A DNA stretch of 64,000 nt from an uncultured Acidimicrobiaceae bacterium (lineage in GTDB: Bacteria; Actinomycetota; Acidimicrobiia; Acidimicrobiales; UBA10347), in the NCBI GenBank assembly GCA_905182135.1, contig CAJJAG010000002.1:62001-126000 (forward strand), written 5' to 3'. This document shows positions 16,688-25,448 of the stretch, one piece after another. Position numbers and translations under genes: made by a program. The notes under the pieces are model-generated. The model had not been told where the DNA came from. It was given only the letters and a program-made list of their open reading frames with translations, and did no database searches. Every line of letters begins with the position of its first letter. The first letter of the stretch is position 1.

Positions 16688-16858
16688 ATGCCACCTTGGA
16701 TACACAAAATAGGATGGACCGCTGCGTTCGCTGCGCTTGCGGCGCGGGCCTACAAGGGCTTGAGCCAGCTCGATGAGCCACTCGCCCAGGATCAGCCAGC
16801 CAGATGGCCGCCACTGGCGTTTGAAAATCCGCAAGAGTCAACCACAAACGCACCCTAG
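16688..16858 (+). CDS. Possible small membrane-associated protein downstream of leuD
   Basis: 56 codons from ATG at 16688, beginning MPPWIHKIGWTAAFAALAAR. The first 25 residues form an amphipathic to hydrophobic helix and the rest is polar and Pro-rich. The frame stays open upstream to 16547, so a longer form is possible. It is not recognised as a family. It lies 100 bp after leuD on the same strand, and a hairpin at 16865-16887 follows it. Confidence 0.35.
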   Translation: MPPWIHKIGWTAAFAALAARAYKGLSQLDEPLAQDQPARWPPLAFENPQESTTNAP

Positions 16859-16864
16859 GTCTAC

Positions 16865-16887
16865 TGCCAGCCGGCTTTCTGCTGGCA
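16865..16887. terminator. Possible transcription stop hairpin after the leu operon
   Basis: TGCCAGC (16865-16871) pairs with GCTGGCA (16881-16887) around a 9-nt loop in the gap between convergent leuD and argF. No T-run follows, so it is not a canonical rho-independent terminator. Confidence 0.35.
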
Positions 16888-16990
16888 ACATTGATCTAGC
16901 GCCTCGCTGAGACCCATGGCCTCGACAGCCGTGGGTCCCTCACTTGTCAGAACCCTTCTAAGCCACAGCGCCTCGACCGGTAACACCACG

Positions 16991-17027
16991 CAGCGATCTT
17001 GACTACACCCAGCGATCTTCACTACAC
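16991..17027. repeat. Direct duplication, 18 bp
   Basis: CAGCGATCTTGACTACAC (16991-17008) recurs one base later as CAGCGATCTTCACTACAC (17010-17027) with one mismatch. Confidence 0.9.
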
Positions 17028-17054
17028 GGACGTTGGACCGATGCAGGTGCGCCG

Positions 17055-17945
17055 CTACTGGGTGGCGAGGAAGTGCAACACGCCGCGGGCTGAACTCAAC
17101 CGGTTAGCGGCCTGAGCCCAGATGCGACTTTGCGGGCCATCGAGGACCTCGTCGGTGACTTCTTCACCACGGTGGGCTGGCAGACAATGCATAAAGATCG
17201 CGTTCGGTGCGAGCTCCAGCATGCTGGCAGTAACCTGGAATCCTTCAAACTCGCGAAGCTTCGCCTCGCGGATGTCTTCCTCGCCCATACTGATCCAGGT
17301 ATCGCTGTAGATCACGTCGGACCCGGGCACGAGCTCGTCAACACGATCGCTCCACGCGAAATCGATGCCGGCCGCAGCGATTCGATCGGCGTCAACTTCG
17401 CTGAACTTCTGGCTGATAGGCGAAACAACCCGCATCTCGCCACCGAGCATGCCAACAGCAAGCGCTAGTGAACGAGTCACATTATTGGCGTCGCCGACAT
17501 AGGTCACGACCTTGCCTTCGACGGTGCCGTACTCGGCGATGATGGTCAGAACATCAGCGATGGCTTGCAGCGGGTGAGCAGCGTCAGACAGCAGGTTCAC
17601 AATGGGGACCAGGTCAAGATCGACCCATTCGTCCAAGACGGTGTGCTCATAGACCCGTGCGCAAATGATCTTGTGGTAGCAGGCCAGCGTGTGCGCCACA
17701 TCGGACACCGACTCACGCTTACCCAAGCTGACTTCGCCATCGGTGATGTACACCGGATGCCCGCCCAGTTGCACGACCGCCATCTCGGTCGAGTTGCGGG
17801 TACGGGCTGATTGCTTAGCGAAGTAACACGCAACGCCATGGCCCTCAAGCGGACGGCGTAATTCAGCAATCGGTTTCTGCGCATTGACGACGATCATCTT
17901 GAGTTCTTCGACCGACAGATCGTCGACGTCGAGCACGTGCCGCAT
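17055..17945 (-). CDS. argF: Ornithine carbamoyltransferase (variant carbamoyl-phosphate loop)
   Basis: 296 residues of the aspartate/ornithine carbamoyltransferase family. LGGHPVYITDGEVSLGKRES (60-79) and AHPLQAIADVLTI are OTCase-like, and HCLPAHRGEEVTDEVLDGPQ carries the ornithine-binding Cys of OTCases. The carbamoyl-phosphate loop reads SARTR (46-50) instead of the usual S-T/G-R-T-R, followed by NS rather than VSF. The fold is complete, and transfer of carbamoyl phosphate to ornithine to give citrulline is the best assignment. No other arg genes are in the window, so an alternative amine acceptor is possible. Confidence 0.83.
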   Translation of the reverse strand: MRHVLDVDDLSVEELKMIVVNAQKPIAELRRPLEGHGVACYFAKQSARTRNSTEMAVVQLGGHPVYITDGEVSLGKRESVSDVAHTLACYHKIICARVYEHTVLDEWVDLDLVPIVNLLSDAAHPLQAIADVLTIIAEYGTVEGKVVTYVGDANNVTRSLALAVGMLGGEMRVVSPISQKFSEVDADRIAAAGIDFAWSDRVDELVPGSDVIYSDTWISMGEEDIREAKLREFEGFQVTASMLELAPNAIFMHCLPAHRGEEVTDEVLDGPQSRIWAQAANRLSSARGVLHFLATQ

Positions 17946-18079
17946 GTGAATTACCCCGCTGGTAGTGGACTACGAGAGAAGCATCGAGACTAGCGCCAAC
18001 CAGTCAAATTCTGAGACGTGCATTGGCGACTACGTGAACATTCCAGACCCACGGACCCATATGGTCCTAGCGATCAGCG

Positions 18080-19024
18080 CTACTTCGCGTTGACAGCAAA
18101 CGGCACAGGCTCGCCTGCAAGCGCCAGGACGACCTGTTCAGCGGCCTGCACGCCAGCTTTGAGTTGTGCTTCGACGGTGCTTGCACCCAGGTGCGGGGTC
18201 ACAGTGACCTCGGGAAGCAAGAACAGCGGCGACACCGTCGTCGGCTCTTCGGCAAACACGTCGATGGCAGCGCCACCGACAGGACCGTTTGAGATCGCAT
18301 CGGCAAGAGCCGATTCATCAATGATCCCACCACGCGCGACGTTCACGATGCGCAGCCCCGGCTTTGCCTTGGCCAGCAACTCCGCATTAATCAGGTTCAG
18401 CGTGTCCGGTGTGCGGGCAAGGTGCAAGGTGACAAAGTCACTCGAACTAATGAGCGTCTCGAGATCGACGAGTTCAATGTTCATCTCGGCAGCCCGCTCG
18501 GGAGCTACGTACGGGTCAAACGCAATGATCTCCATGTCGAATGCTCTGGCGCGGGCAGCGACCAGCCCACCTATGCGGCCAAGCCCAATAATGCCAAGCG
18601 TCTTCTCGGCGAGTTCAACGCCGTTCCACTTACTTCGTTCCCAACGGCCCTCGATAAGCGCAGCATGGGCGTGCGCTATGTTGCGAGCCTGCGCAAGCAG
18701 CATGGCCATGGTGTGCTCGGCTGCAGTGACCGCATTAGAAAACGGCGCATTTGCGACGAGTACGTTGTGCTCTGTCGCGGCATCAACATCGACATTGTCG
18801 AGACCGATCCCGGCACGCCCGACGATCTTTAGATCGGTTCCCGCTGCTAACAAGTCGGCTGTCACGATTGTGGCCGAGCGGATGAGAAGCGCATGGGCCC
18901 CAGCGATCGCCGAGATCAGACCAGCCGCGTCAAGCCCGATCCGTACATCGACTTCATGCCCCGCATCGCGAAGCAAGTCGAGGCCTTTATCAGCGATTTT
19001 TTCAGTTACAAGCACACGAGCCAT
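18080..19024 (-). CDS. serA: Short-form D-3-phosphoglycerate dehydrogenase
   Basis: 314 residues, D-2-hydroxyacid dehydrogenase family. NAD-binding GIIGLGRIGGLVAARA, catalytic Arg in VNVARGGIIDES, Glu in DVFAEEPT and His in TPHLGAST are present, as is the SerA-like GRAGIGLDNVDV. The chain stops at VPFAVNAK, the point where longer actinobacterial SerA continues into the ASB and ACT domains. It is therefore a type III-like enzyme without the serine-sensing ACT domain, and feedback inhibition by serine through that domain is not expected. serC lies 6 kb away. Confidence 0.88.
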   Translation of the reverse strand: MARVLVTEKIADKGLDLLRDAGHEVDVRIGLDAAGLISAIAGAHALLIRSATIVTADLLAAGTDLKIVGRAGIGLDNVDVDAATEHNVLVANAPFSNAVTAAEHTMAMLLAQARNIAHAHAALIEGRWERSKWNGVELAEKTLGIIGLGRIGGLVAARARAFDMEIIAFDPYVAPERAAEMNIELVDLETLISSSDFVTLHLARTPDTLNLINAELLAKAKPGLRIVNVARGGIIDESALADAISNGPVGGAAIDVFAEEPTTVSPLFLLPEVTVTPHLGASTVEAQLKAGVQAAEQVVLALAGEPVPFAVNAK

Positions 19025-19194
19025 GCCAGGAATCTATTCGGATCCACGACGACTTCATCATGAAAGCCGACACATTCAATCACCTTTCTGCTCGCCGTTG
19101 GGCATGCCATGGCCGACTTTCCCCGCAGGTGTCGCTCCGCCGCAATAGGCCAGAGCAGCGCACACTTCGCACTGTTGAGGCCTACTCTCCACTC

Positions 19195-20151
19195 ATGTCC
19201 AAGACGATCATTCTGGGTGCTGGGCTCGCTGGGCTCAGCGCAGCGCGCCAACTGCAAGCGCACGGACACAGTGTCGAGATCATCGACAAAGGTCGCGGGG
19301 TTGGCGGACGACTAGCAACCCGTCGGATAGGCGAGGCTCGACTCGATCACGGAGCCCAGTTCTTCACCACCCGGGGGGCGGTCTTCACCGAAACCATTGC
19401 CCAAGCCCTCGATGCTGGTGCCGTCGCCGAGTGGTGCCGCGGCTTCGCCGAACAGGACGGCTATCCCCGTTACCGCGGAGCGCACGGCATGACTTCGCTG
19501 GCAAAATGGCTCGCCGTCGACGTTCCCATGAAATTGGGCGTTGAGGTCGACCGTATCGAGATGTCCAAAGGCCAGGTCAGCTTTGTGGGCAAGGACGACG
19601 TCACCATTGCACAGGCGCCACTGGCCATCGTTACCGCACCCATACCGCAGATGCTGAACCTGTTCGATCGGGGCAATGTTCAGCCCGACCTCGATCTAGA
19701 CACCATGTTGCGAGCTACCCGCTATTTCGCGACCCTTGCGTTACTAGCCGTGGTCGATGGCCCGCCGAACATTGACGAACCCGGCGCCATGCAGTTCAGT
19801 AACGGTCCGTTCACGTTCATTGCCGACAACGAACGCAAGGGAATCTCACCAGTTCGGGCGCTTACCTTCCATGCAGAGCATGACTACAGCCTGCGCCGTT
19901 TTGACGATGACCCCGAGCAGGTCCGTGCCGAACTTCTTGAGCAAGCCGCACCATGGATCGGCGATGCAACGGTCCTCGAATCGCAGCTGAAGAAGTGGCG
20001 GTATGCCGGGCCCGTGACTCCCCTGCCGAAACCGACCTATGTGATCGAGTCTGATGGAGCGCGTCTGGCTCTGGCCGGCGATGCCTTTGCAGGCCCGAAG
20101 GTCGAAGGCGCTTTCAATTCTGGACATGCCGCAGCCCTTGAACTCCTGTAA
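19195..20151 (+). CDS. Renalase-like FAD-dependent amine/NAD(P)H oxidoreductase
   Basis: 318 residues from ATG at 19195. The N-terminal Rossmann dinucleotide fold is KTIILGAGLAGLSAARQL followed by an acidic strand end (EIID) and the GRGVGGRLATRR motif typical of flavin amine-oxidase/renalase-like proteins. RLDHGAQFFTTRG follows, and the C-terminal FAD contact is LALAGDAFAGPKVEGAFNSG. The substrate is unknown. The longer frame to 19060 contains no homologous sequence. The next gene starts 9 nt downstream, so the two are probably cotranscribed. Confidence 0.85.
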   Translation: MSKTIILGAGLAGLSAARQLQAHGHSVEIIDKGRGVGGRLATRRIGEARLDHGAQFFTTRGAVFTETIAQALDAGAVAEWCRGFAEQDGYPRYRGAHGMTSLAKWLAVDVPMKLGVEVDRIEMSKGQVSFVGKDDVTIAQAPLAIVTAPIPQMLNLFDRGNVQPDLDLDTMLRATRYFATLALLAVVDGPPNIDEPGAMQFSNGPFTFIADNERKGISPVRALTFHAEHDYSLRRFDDDPEQVRAELLEQAAPWIGDATVLESQLKKWRYAGPVTPLPKPTYVIESDGARLALAGDAFAGPKVEGAFNSGHAAALELL

Positions 20152-20160
20152 GCACCGCCG

Positions 20161-21012
20161 ATGACTCACATTCCGCCACCACACGGACGAGCCGACACCC
20201 ACCCCGTCTCTCCAGCGACTTCCCCTGATACGCCTCCGGTAGCCGGACCCCGCTTCCCGCACCCACCATTCGTGTCAAAACCGAGCTCTCGACCCGCTGT
20301 TGTCACGAACATCTATGACAACGAGAAAGCCCGATGGGGTCTGGGCGACATGTTCACATCATTGGGCATCTTCTTTTTCGGTTCAGCCGGTCTGATCCTG
20401 TTGATCGTCGCTACGTCGAACCGCGAAGACTTCCTGCAAGGCCCCTGGCTACTCGTTGGAGTTGTCGGCCCTCACGCCTTATTGCTCACGCACCTTTTTT
20501 GGGTTAGCCACCGGAAGGGAATTAGCTTCGCCGACGACTTCGGGTTCCAGTTCCAAAGGCCCGACGTGGGTCTTGGCTTCGGTCTGTTCATCGGCGCTCT
20601 TATAGCGGCTGGGATCGTAGCCATCGTGGTCACACAGATCGCCGGTGAACCGCCTACGGCCTCGGTGGTCGAACTCGCTCAAGAGTCAAGCGGTAACGGG
20701 CTGACCATATGGCTCTATCTATTCGCCATTTTGGGCGCAACCTTTGTGCCGGTCGTCGAAGAACTCGTGTACCGAGGGCTCTTTTGGAGTGCCCTCGAGA
20801 AGCGAGGCATGCAACCCTGGACAATCCTGGTGGTTACCAGCGCTGTCTTTGCGATCATTCATTTGGAACCAATCCGAACAGCATTGCTCTTTACGGTCGG
20901 AATGGCGATCGGCATTGGCCGTCTAGTCACCGGTCGAACCGGTGCGTCGATAGCCGCGCATATGTTCATCAACACTGCGGCTATGACCGCCACGCTCATT
21001 CAACTGGCTTAA
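20161..21012 (+). CDS. CPBP family intramembrane glutamic endopeptidase
   Basis: 283 residues. A Pro/His-rich cytosolic N-terminus (about 1-55) precedes roughly seven to eight transmembrane helices. The CPBP/Abi motifs are visible: VPVVEELVYRGLFWSAL (motif 1, EExxxR), FAIIHLEP (motif 2 with His) and IAAHMFINT (motif 3, HxxxN). Family members are membrane proteases or prenyl-protein-processing homologues; some are linked to bacteriocin self-immunity. It is directly downstream of the renalase-like gene. No bacteriocin gene is nearby, so the substrate is open. Confidence 0.9.
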   Translation: MTHIPPPHGRADTHPVSPATSPDTPPVAGPRFPHPPFVSKPSSRPAVVTNIYDNEKARWGLGDMFTSLGIFFFGSAGLILLIVATSNREDFLQGPWLLVGVVGPHALLLTHLFWVSHRKGISFADDFGFQFQRPDVGLGFGLFIGALIAAGIVAIVVTQIAGEPPTASVVELAQESSGNGLTIWLYLFAILGATFVPVVEELVYRGLFWSALEKRGMQPWTILVVTSAVFAIIHLEPIRTALLFTVGMAIGIGRLVTGRTGASIAAHMFINTAAMTATLIQLA

Positions 21013-21040
21013 CACTGCAACTCGTTGCCGCAGCCCGCTC

Positions 21041-21084
21041 GCGGTGCGAAAAACCGCGGTGCGAAAAACCCACGGTGCGAAAAC
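21041..21084. repeat. Three tandem copies of a ~15-bp unit
   Basis: GCGGTGCGAAAAACC occurs at 21041-21055 and 21056-21070, and ACGGTGCGAAAAC at 21072-21084 is a near-copy. It lies just after the CPBP gene stop. Confidence 0.9.
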
Positions 21085-21218
21085 TGACGCCTCACGTCTT
21101 AACCACGACGTATCGCAGTGCTCTGCGTTCTCTAAACTACTGTTCTAGGCCAAGAGGCGAGGACTCCTGCTGCCTTGCGGGCGGTTGCCTAGACAACACC
21201 GGCACTCTTCCACACCTT

Positions 21219-21250
21219 GTTAAAGCCAGTTGGCGTTAAAGCCAGTCAGC
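21219..21250. repeat. 16-bp duplication containing the HAD gene stop codon
   Basis: GTTAAAGCCAGTTGGC (21219-21234) and GTTAAAGCCAGTCAGC (21235-21250) are adjacent. On the minus strand the copied unit includes the Trp-Leu-stop codons of the HAD hydrolase, so the stop codon region is present twice. Confidence 0.9.
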
Positions 21251-21895
21251 CGGATCCACGTCGCTAAGTGAATCGACATGAACGGTCGCGTGGTCAAACC
21301 GCATGGCCTTCGTGATAGGTCCTGGCGCCGCGATGCACCGCATTCCGGCTGCGATCGCGGCGCTCACCCCATGAGTTGAGTCCTCGATAGCCAGTGCTCT
21401 CTCCGGCGATGCGTCCAGCGCTTGACATGCCGACAGATAGACGGTCGGGTCAGGTTTGCCGGCAATGCCAGGATCAGCACAGCTCACGGTCGCGAAGCGA
21501 TGCGCTAGACCGAGCCGCTCAAGGTGTCGGCTAACCCAGGTCGTTGGTGAACTCGATGCAACCCCCAAGGGGGTGCCGAGCGCCGCCGCCGCATCGATCC
21601 ATTGCTCGACACCGTCGCGTAACGGTTGTGCCTGGATCATCTCGTCACACAGCGACTTCCGCCTCTCTTCCACCTGGGCAGACAAAGCGTCGACGCCAAG
21701 CTGGCCGCACAATTCAGCGCGAATATCCAGCCCAAAACCATCGGCCTTGCCGATATCTTGCAACCAACGCTCAAGTGATACCGGCTCGGCGCCAGCCATG
21801 AGGTACGTATCGGCCCACGACTCATAGACCGGCGTTTCAGTGTCCAGGATCGTGCCGTCGAAGTCGAACACCAGAGCGCTCACTCGGCTGCTCAT
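21236..21895 (-). CDS. HAD-superfamily hydrolase (phosphoglucomutase/phosphatase-like subfamily)
   Basis: 219 residues with all four HAD motifs: DFDGTILDTE (nucleophile and general acid Asp, about 10-19), a helical cap domain, GVASSSPTTWV (motif II Ser), KPDPTVYLSA (motif III Lys) and IEDSTHGVSAAIAAGMRCIA (motif IV). This arrangement matches the beta-phosphoglucomutase/GS1-like group acting on small phosphorylated metabolites; the substrate is not determinable. Its ATG overlaps the stop of the S9 peptidase gene (ATGA), indicating coupling. Confidence 0.88.
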   Translation of the reverse strand: MSSRVSALVFDFDGTILDTETPVYESWADTYLMAGAEPVSLERWLQDIGKADGFGLDIRAELCGQLGVDALSAQVEERRKSLCDEMIQAQPLRDGVEQWIDAAAALGTPLGVASSSPTTWVSRHLERLGLAHRFATVSCADPGIAGKPDPTVYLSACQALDASPERALAIEDSTHGVSAAIAAGMRCIAAPGPITKAMRFDHATVHVDSLSDVDPADWL

Positions 21896-23817
21896 GAAAG
21901 CGTGAGTGCTGGGAGATCACCAGCAGGTTCGATGCCAAGAATCTGGCAGAAGAACGACAACTCGGCTTCGAGCGCCGTGATGATCGTCTCGGCATCGCGA
22001 AAGCCGTGGGCAACACCGGGAAAGACCAGGTAAGCGTGCGGCACACCATTGGCTGCCAATGCGGCCACAACAGCATCGCTCTGACTCTTCGGAACGACGG
22101 GGTCAGCGTCTCCCTGCAACACGATCATGGGCGTTTCGAGCGCCTCGGTGCGGTTGATCGGCGACCGGGCCGTATAAATCGCCTCGCCCTCCGGCCATGG
22201 TGCAACCAGCTTGTCGCAGTATCGAGCCTCGAACTTGTGGGTGTCTTGCGCCAACGCGGCCAGATCGGCCACCCCGTAGCGCGACGCTCCTGCAGCAAAC
22301 ACGTCGCTGTCAGCAAGTGCACCCAGGACAGTCAAACCGCCAGCGCTACCACCCTTGATGACGATGCGGTCGCTGTCGACACGCTGCGAGTCACCTAGAT
22401 ACAACGCAGCAGCAACGCAGTCGTCGACATCGGCGACGCCCCAGCGCCCGTTGAGCGCATGGCGATAGGTCCGCCCGTAACCGGTGCTGCCGCGGTAGTC
22501 GACATCGACAACCGCAAAACCACGGGTCGTCCAGTAGCGAACACTGAGCTGCAATTCGGTTCGCGCCCGCGATGTGGGCCCACCATGCGCCAACACAAGC
22601 AACGGGGGCAACTCATCGACAGGAGCGGTGACGCTGGCATGCGCCGGCGAGTAGAACCACGCATGGGCTTCTTCACCATCGGTCGTCGCAAACACGATGT
22701 GTTCCGGGGCTTCCAAAAATGTTGGCTCAAGGCTGAGGTCGCGAGCTGGGCGTAAAACCTGTGGGGTTGCGCCTGGTGTCCACTGCACCAACTCGGGTTC
22801 ACCATGATGGCGGGCGCCGATGAACACAATGCCGTCGCCCAGTCGACCGAGTGCTGAGACAGAGGACCAGTCATCTCGTTCTTCACCTGTCGAACTATCG
22901 AACAGCGTGTCGCCGCCAGGGTCGGTCCGGGCAATGATGGCCTGGCCGTCGATTTCGACCCACCGCGATAGGCCGAACACCCATCCTGGCGTTGCGATCT
23001 CGAACGAGCCTTCGATCAATGGGGTTGGGATCTCATCGGGGTCAGAAAATTCGTACAAGTTCCACCACTCGTGGTGATCGCTAACCGCCCAGAGACGACC
23101 GTCTGCAGTGAAGCCGGGGAAGACCACGGCGGCTGGCTCGTGATGGCCTCCAACCTGGCGGGGGCTCACAAGCTGGCCACCGACACGGTCGCCGAGCCAG
23201 AGCTCCGTTGCGTCCCAAGACATATTCGGATGGTCCCACTGCACCCACGCCAGCTTCGAACCATCAGGCGACAACCGGGGTGAGCTGTAGAAGTCCGCAC
23301 CCTCGGCGAGCACCACCACGTTGCCTGAGCCATCGCCAGCCACGGCCACAAGATCATTCACCGGTTGGCCTTCGCCAACGCTGTGCGTCTCGCGAACGCA
23401 GATGAACCACGCCTTGTCGGGTGTCGCACGCCCATCAGCGAAACGAACTGCCTTTGGCTGATCGGGTTCTGGTGTCAACAGCGTAAGGGTCCCGTCCTCA
23501 TCTAGACGGCGCAAGCGCTGGTCAGCATCGTCGACGTACCAGAGTGTGCCGCCGCCGACCCACCAGGCACCGCCGCCGTACTCGTGAACCCGGGTGCTCA
23601 CATCGGCATCAGTCGCAGTGACTTCCGAAATCGTTCCATTGCGCCAACGCAAGATGGCGACACGACCGCCTTCCTCGGGGCGTGACTCGTTGAACCAGAC
23701 ATCGCCACCATCGGTCACGATTTCACTCAGCCCTGCCGCACCGACCACAAGATCCTTGGCCTCAATCGGCGACGGCCAAGCGCCGTATGGCTTCACACTC
23801 CCGGCTACTTCTGACAT
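21892..23817 (-). CDS. S9 family serine peptidase (prolyl oligopeptidase/acylaminoacyl peptidase type)
   Basis: 641 residues from ATG 23817. The N-terminal ~390 residues are a beta-propeller-like region with repeated W/D-rich blades (AWVQWDHPNMSWDATELWLG, LWAVSDHHEWWNLYEF). The C-terminal alpha/beta-hydrolase has VVDVDYRGSTGYGR, the nucleophile elbow KGGSAGGLTVLG (Ser at about 490), GDADPVVPKSQS (Asp) and GVAHGFRD (His). No signal peptide is visible, so it is likely cytosolic and cleaves short peptides or acyl-amino acids. TTG 23832 is an alternative start. It overlaps the HAD gene by 4 nt. Confidence 0.92.
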   Translation of the reverse strand: MSEVAGSVKPYGAWPSPIEAKDLVVGAAGLSEIVTDGGDVWFNESRPEEGGRVAILRWRNGTISEVTATDADVSTRVHEYGGGAWWVGGGTLWYVDDADQRLRRLDEDGTLTLLTPEPDQPKAVRFADGRATPDKAWFICVRETHSVGEGQPVNDLVAVAGDGSGNVVVLAEGADFYSSPRLSPDGSKLAWVQWDHPNMSWDATELWLGDRVGGQLVSPRQVGGHHEPAAVVFPGFTADGRLWAVSDHHEWWNLYEFSDPDEIPTPLIEGSFEIATPGWVFGLSRWVEIDGQAIIARTDPGGDTLFDSSTGEERDDWSSVSALGRLGDGIVFIGARHHGEPELVQWTPGATPQVLRPARDLSLEPTFLEAPEHIVFATTDGEEAHAWFYSPAHASVTAPVDELPPLLVLAHGGPTSRARTELQLSVRYWTTRGFAVVDVDYRGSTGYGRTYRHALNGRWGVADVDDCVAAALYLGDSQRVDSDRIVIKGGSAGGLTVLGALADSDVFAAGASRYGVADLAALAQDTHKFEARYCDKLVAPWPEGEAIYTARSPINRTEALETPMIVLQGDADPVVPKSQSDAVVAALAANGVPHAYLVFPGVAHGFRDAETIITALEAELSFFCQILGIEPAGDLPALTLS

Positions 23818-24090
23818 TCGTCCGACCCCCAACCCGCCATCATTTCAGTGCTCGTCCTTCGCACTTCAAATAACAACAATCGACTTGGCTTATCAGCTCG
23901 ATTACCGGACATCAGAATTCCTACGTTTCTCTGTGGCTGCACAATCACCGCGTCGTGGCGCCTTGGCCGCACAGTCGGGTTCTGCGTCTTCTGGCCCTCG
24001 ATCTGTTTATCGGAGCGATCAACGAGTGCCTGAGTAGAGGGCGATTTCAGATCTGACGAATGCCAGGAGCGGCCGGCGATGATCGGCAAC

Positions 24091-25290
24091 TCAGTCGCGC
24101 CCGAGCAGATCGCCAATCCGGGTCACACCTTCGATTAGATCTTCGTCGGACAACGCATAGGACATCCGACCGTAACCCGGTGCAGAGAACGCCTCGCCAG
24201 GGACAATCGCAACATTGATCTTCTCAAGGAACAGGTCAGCAAGTTCCGCTGTTGTAGTCGGCGTCACGCCATCGATATCTCGACCGAGCACCTCGTGGAA
24301 CGACGGAAACGCATAAAACGCCCCCTCAGGGTTCATGCATGACACGCCGGTGATTTCGTTGAGCATGGTGTAGATCGTCTGGCGGCGGCGGTCGAACGCC
24401 GCATGCATCTCATGGACAGCATCGAGGGGCCCACTCAGAGCGGCCAACGCCGCGGCCTGAGCGACATTGCAGACGTTGGAGGTCTGGTGCGACTGCAGCG
24501 TCGACGCAGCCTTGGCGAGTTCTGGAGGGCCGATGATCCAGCCAACACGCCAGCCGGTCATCGCATACGTCTTGGCAACGCCATTTAAAATGATGCATCG
24601 GTCAGCAAGCTCAGGAACCAACACTGGCATGGAGTGGTGCTCGACCCCGCCGTACACCAGGTGTTCGTAGATCTCGTCGCACAGCACCCAAATGTCGTGT
24701 TCGACGGCCCAGCGGCCAATCGCTTCGATCTCTTCTTTGCGGTACACCGCCCCTGTTGGGTTCGACGGTGACACGAACATCAATGCCTTGGTGTTCTCTG
24801 TACGGGCTGCTTCGAGTTGCTCGACGTTGACCTTGAAGCCGGTCTCAGCTGAGGTGTGCAGCTCGACGGGGATTCCGCCGGCCAGACGAACTGGTTCGGG
24901 ATAGGTCGTCCAGTAAGGCGCTGGCAGCAACATCTCGTCGCCGGGGTTCAGTAAGGCTGCGAGAGCGTTGTAGACGGCCTGCTTACCACCGTTAGTCACA
25001 ACGATCTGATCGGTAGTTACGTCGTAACCCGAGTCGCGTTTGGTCTTGGCCACAATGGCATCGCGAAGCGCTGGAAGACCAGGTGTGGGTGAGTACTTGT
25101 GGTTTGCCGGAACCCGGCACGCCTCGACCGCTGCATCGACGATGTGTTTCGGGGTAGGGAAGTCGGGTTCACCCGCACCGAAGCCAATGACCGGCTTGCC
25201 TTGGGCCTTGAGCGCCTTGGCTTTAGCGCTCACAGCAAGAGTGGCAGATGGAGCGATGGCGCCAACGCGGCGCGAGAGTTCAGAAGTCAC
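24091..25290 (-). CDS. Class I/II aminotransferase, aspartate (or aspartate/prephenate) type
   Basis: 399 residues, fold-type I. The N-terminus [20 protein letters not shown] and [15 protein letters not shown] are typical of the Ib aspartate aminotransferases (AspC/AatA-like). [21 protein letters not shown] and the PLP lysine in [17 protein letters not shown] (about 237) are present, and a substrate Arg lies near [11 protein letters not shown]. It transfers the amino group between aspartate and 2-oxoglutarate, and some members also use prephenate. It is divergent from serC across about 160 bp. Confidence 0.9.
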   Translation of the reverse strand: MTSELSRRVGAIAPSATLAVSAKAKALKAQGKPVIGFGAGEPDFPTPKHIVDAAVEACRVPANHKYSPTPGLPALRDAIVAKTKRDSGYDVTTDQIVVTNGGKQAVYNALAALLNPGDEMLLPAPYWTTYPEPVRLAGGIPVELHTSAETGFKVNVEQLEAARTENTKALMFVSPSNPTGAVYRKEEIEAIGRWAVEHDIWVLCDEIYEHLVYGGVEHHSMPVLVPELADRCIILNGVAKTYAMTGWRVGWIIGPPELAKAASTLQSHQTSNVCNVAQAAALAALSGPLDAVHEMHAAFDRRRQTIYTMLNEITGVSCMNPEGAFYAFPSFHEVLGRDIDGVTPTTTAELADLFLEKINVAIVPGEAFSAPGYGRMSYALSDEDLIEGVTRIGDLLGRD

Positions 25291-25448
25291 GTAGTGAGTG
25301 TGTCAGCGTTCCAGCACAAGAGCCAACGTTTGTTCAGGTTTCTCGCAGAAGTCTCGTAACGCTCTTTTCGTAGCTAAGCGCGATGGTTGTGACACATCGA
25401 CAGCCCATTTCCCTGGTAACCGGAATCTGCGCTGGCAGACTTCTGGGT

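Noticed and set aside
18018..19148. 376-codon plus-strand ORF
   Set aside because: Antisense to serA; low-complexity Ser/Ala/Arg composition and no family motif.
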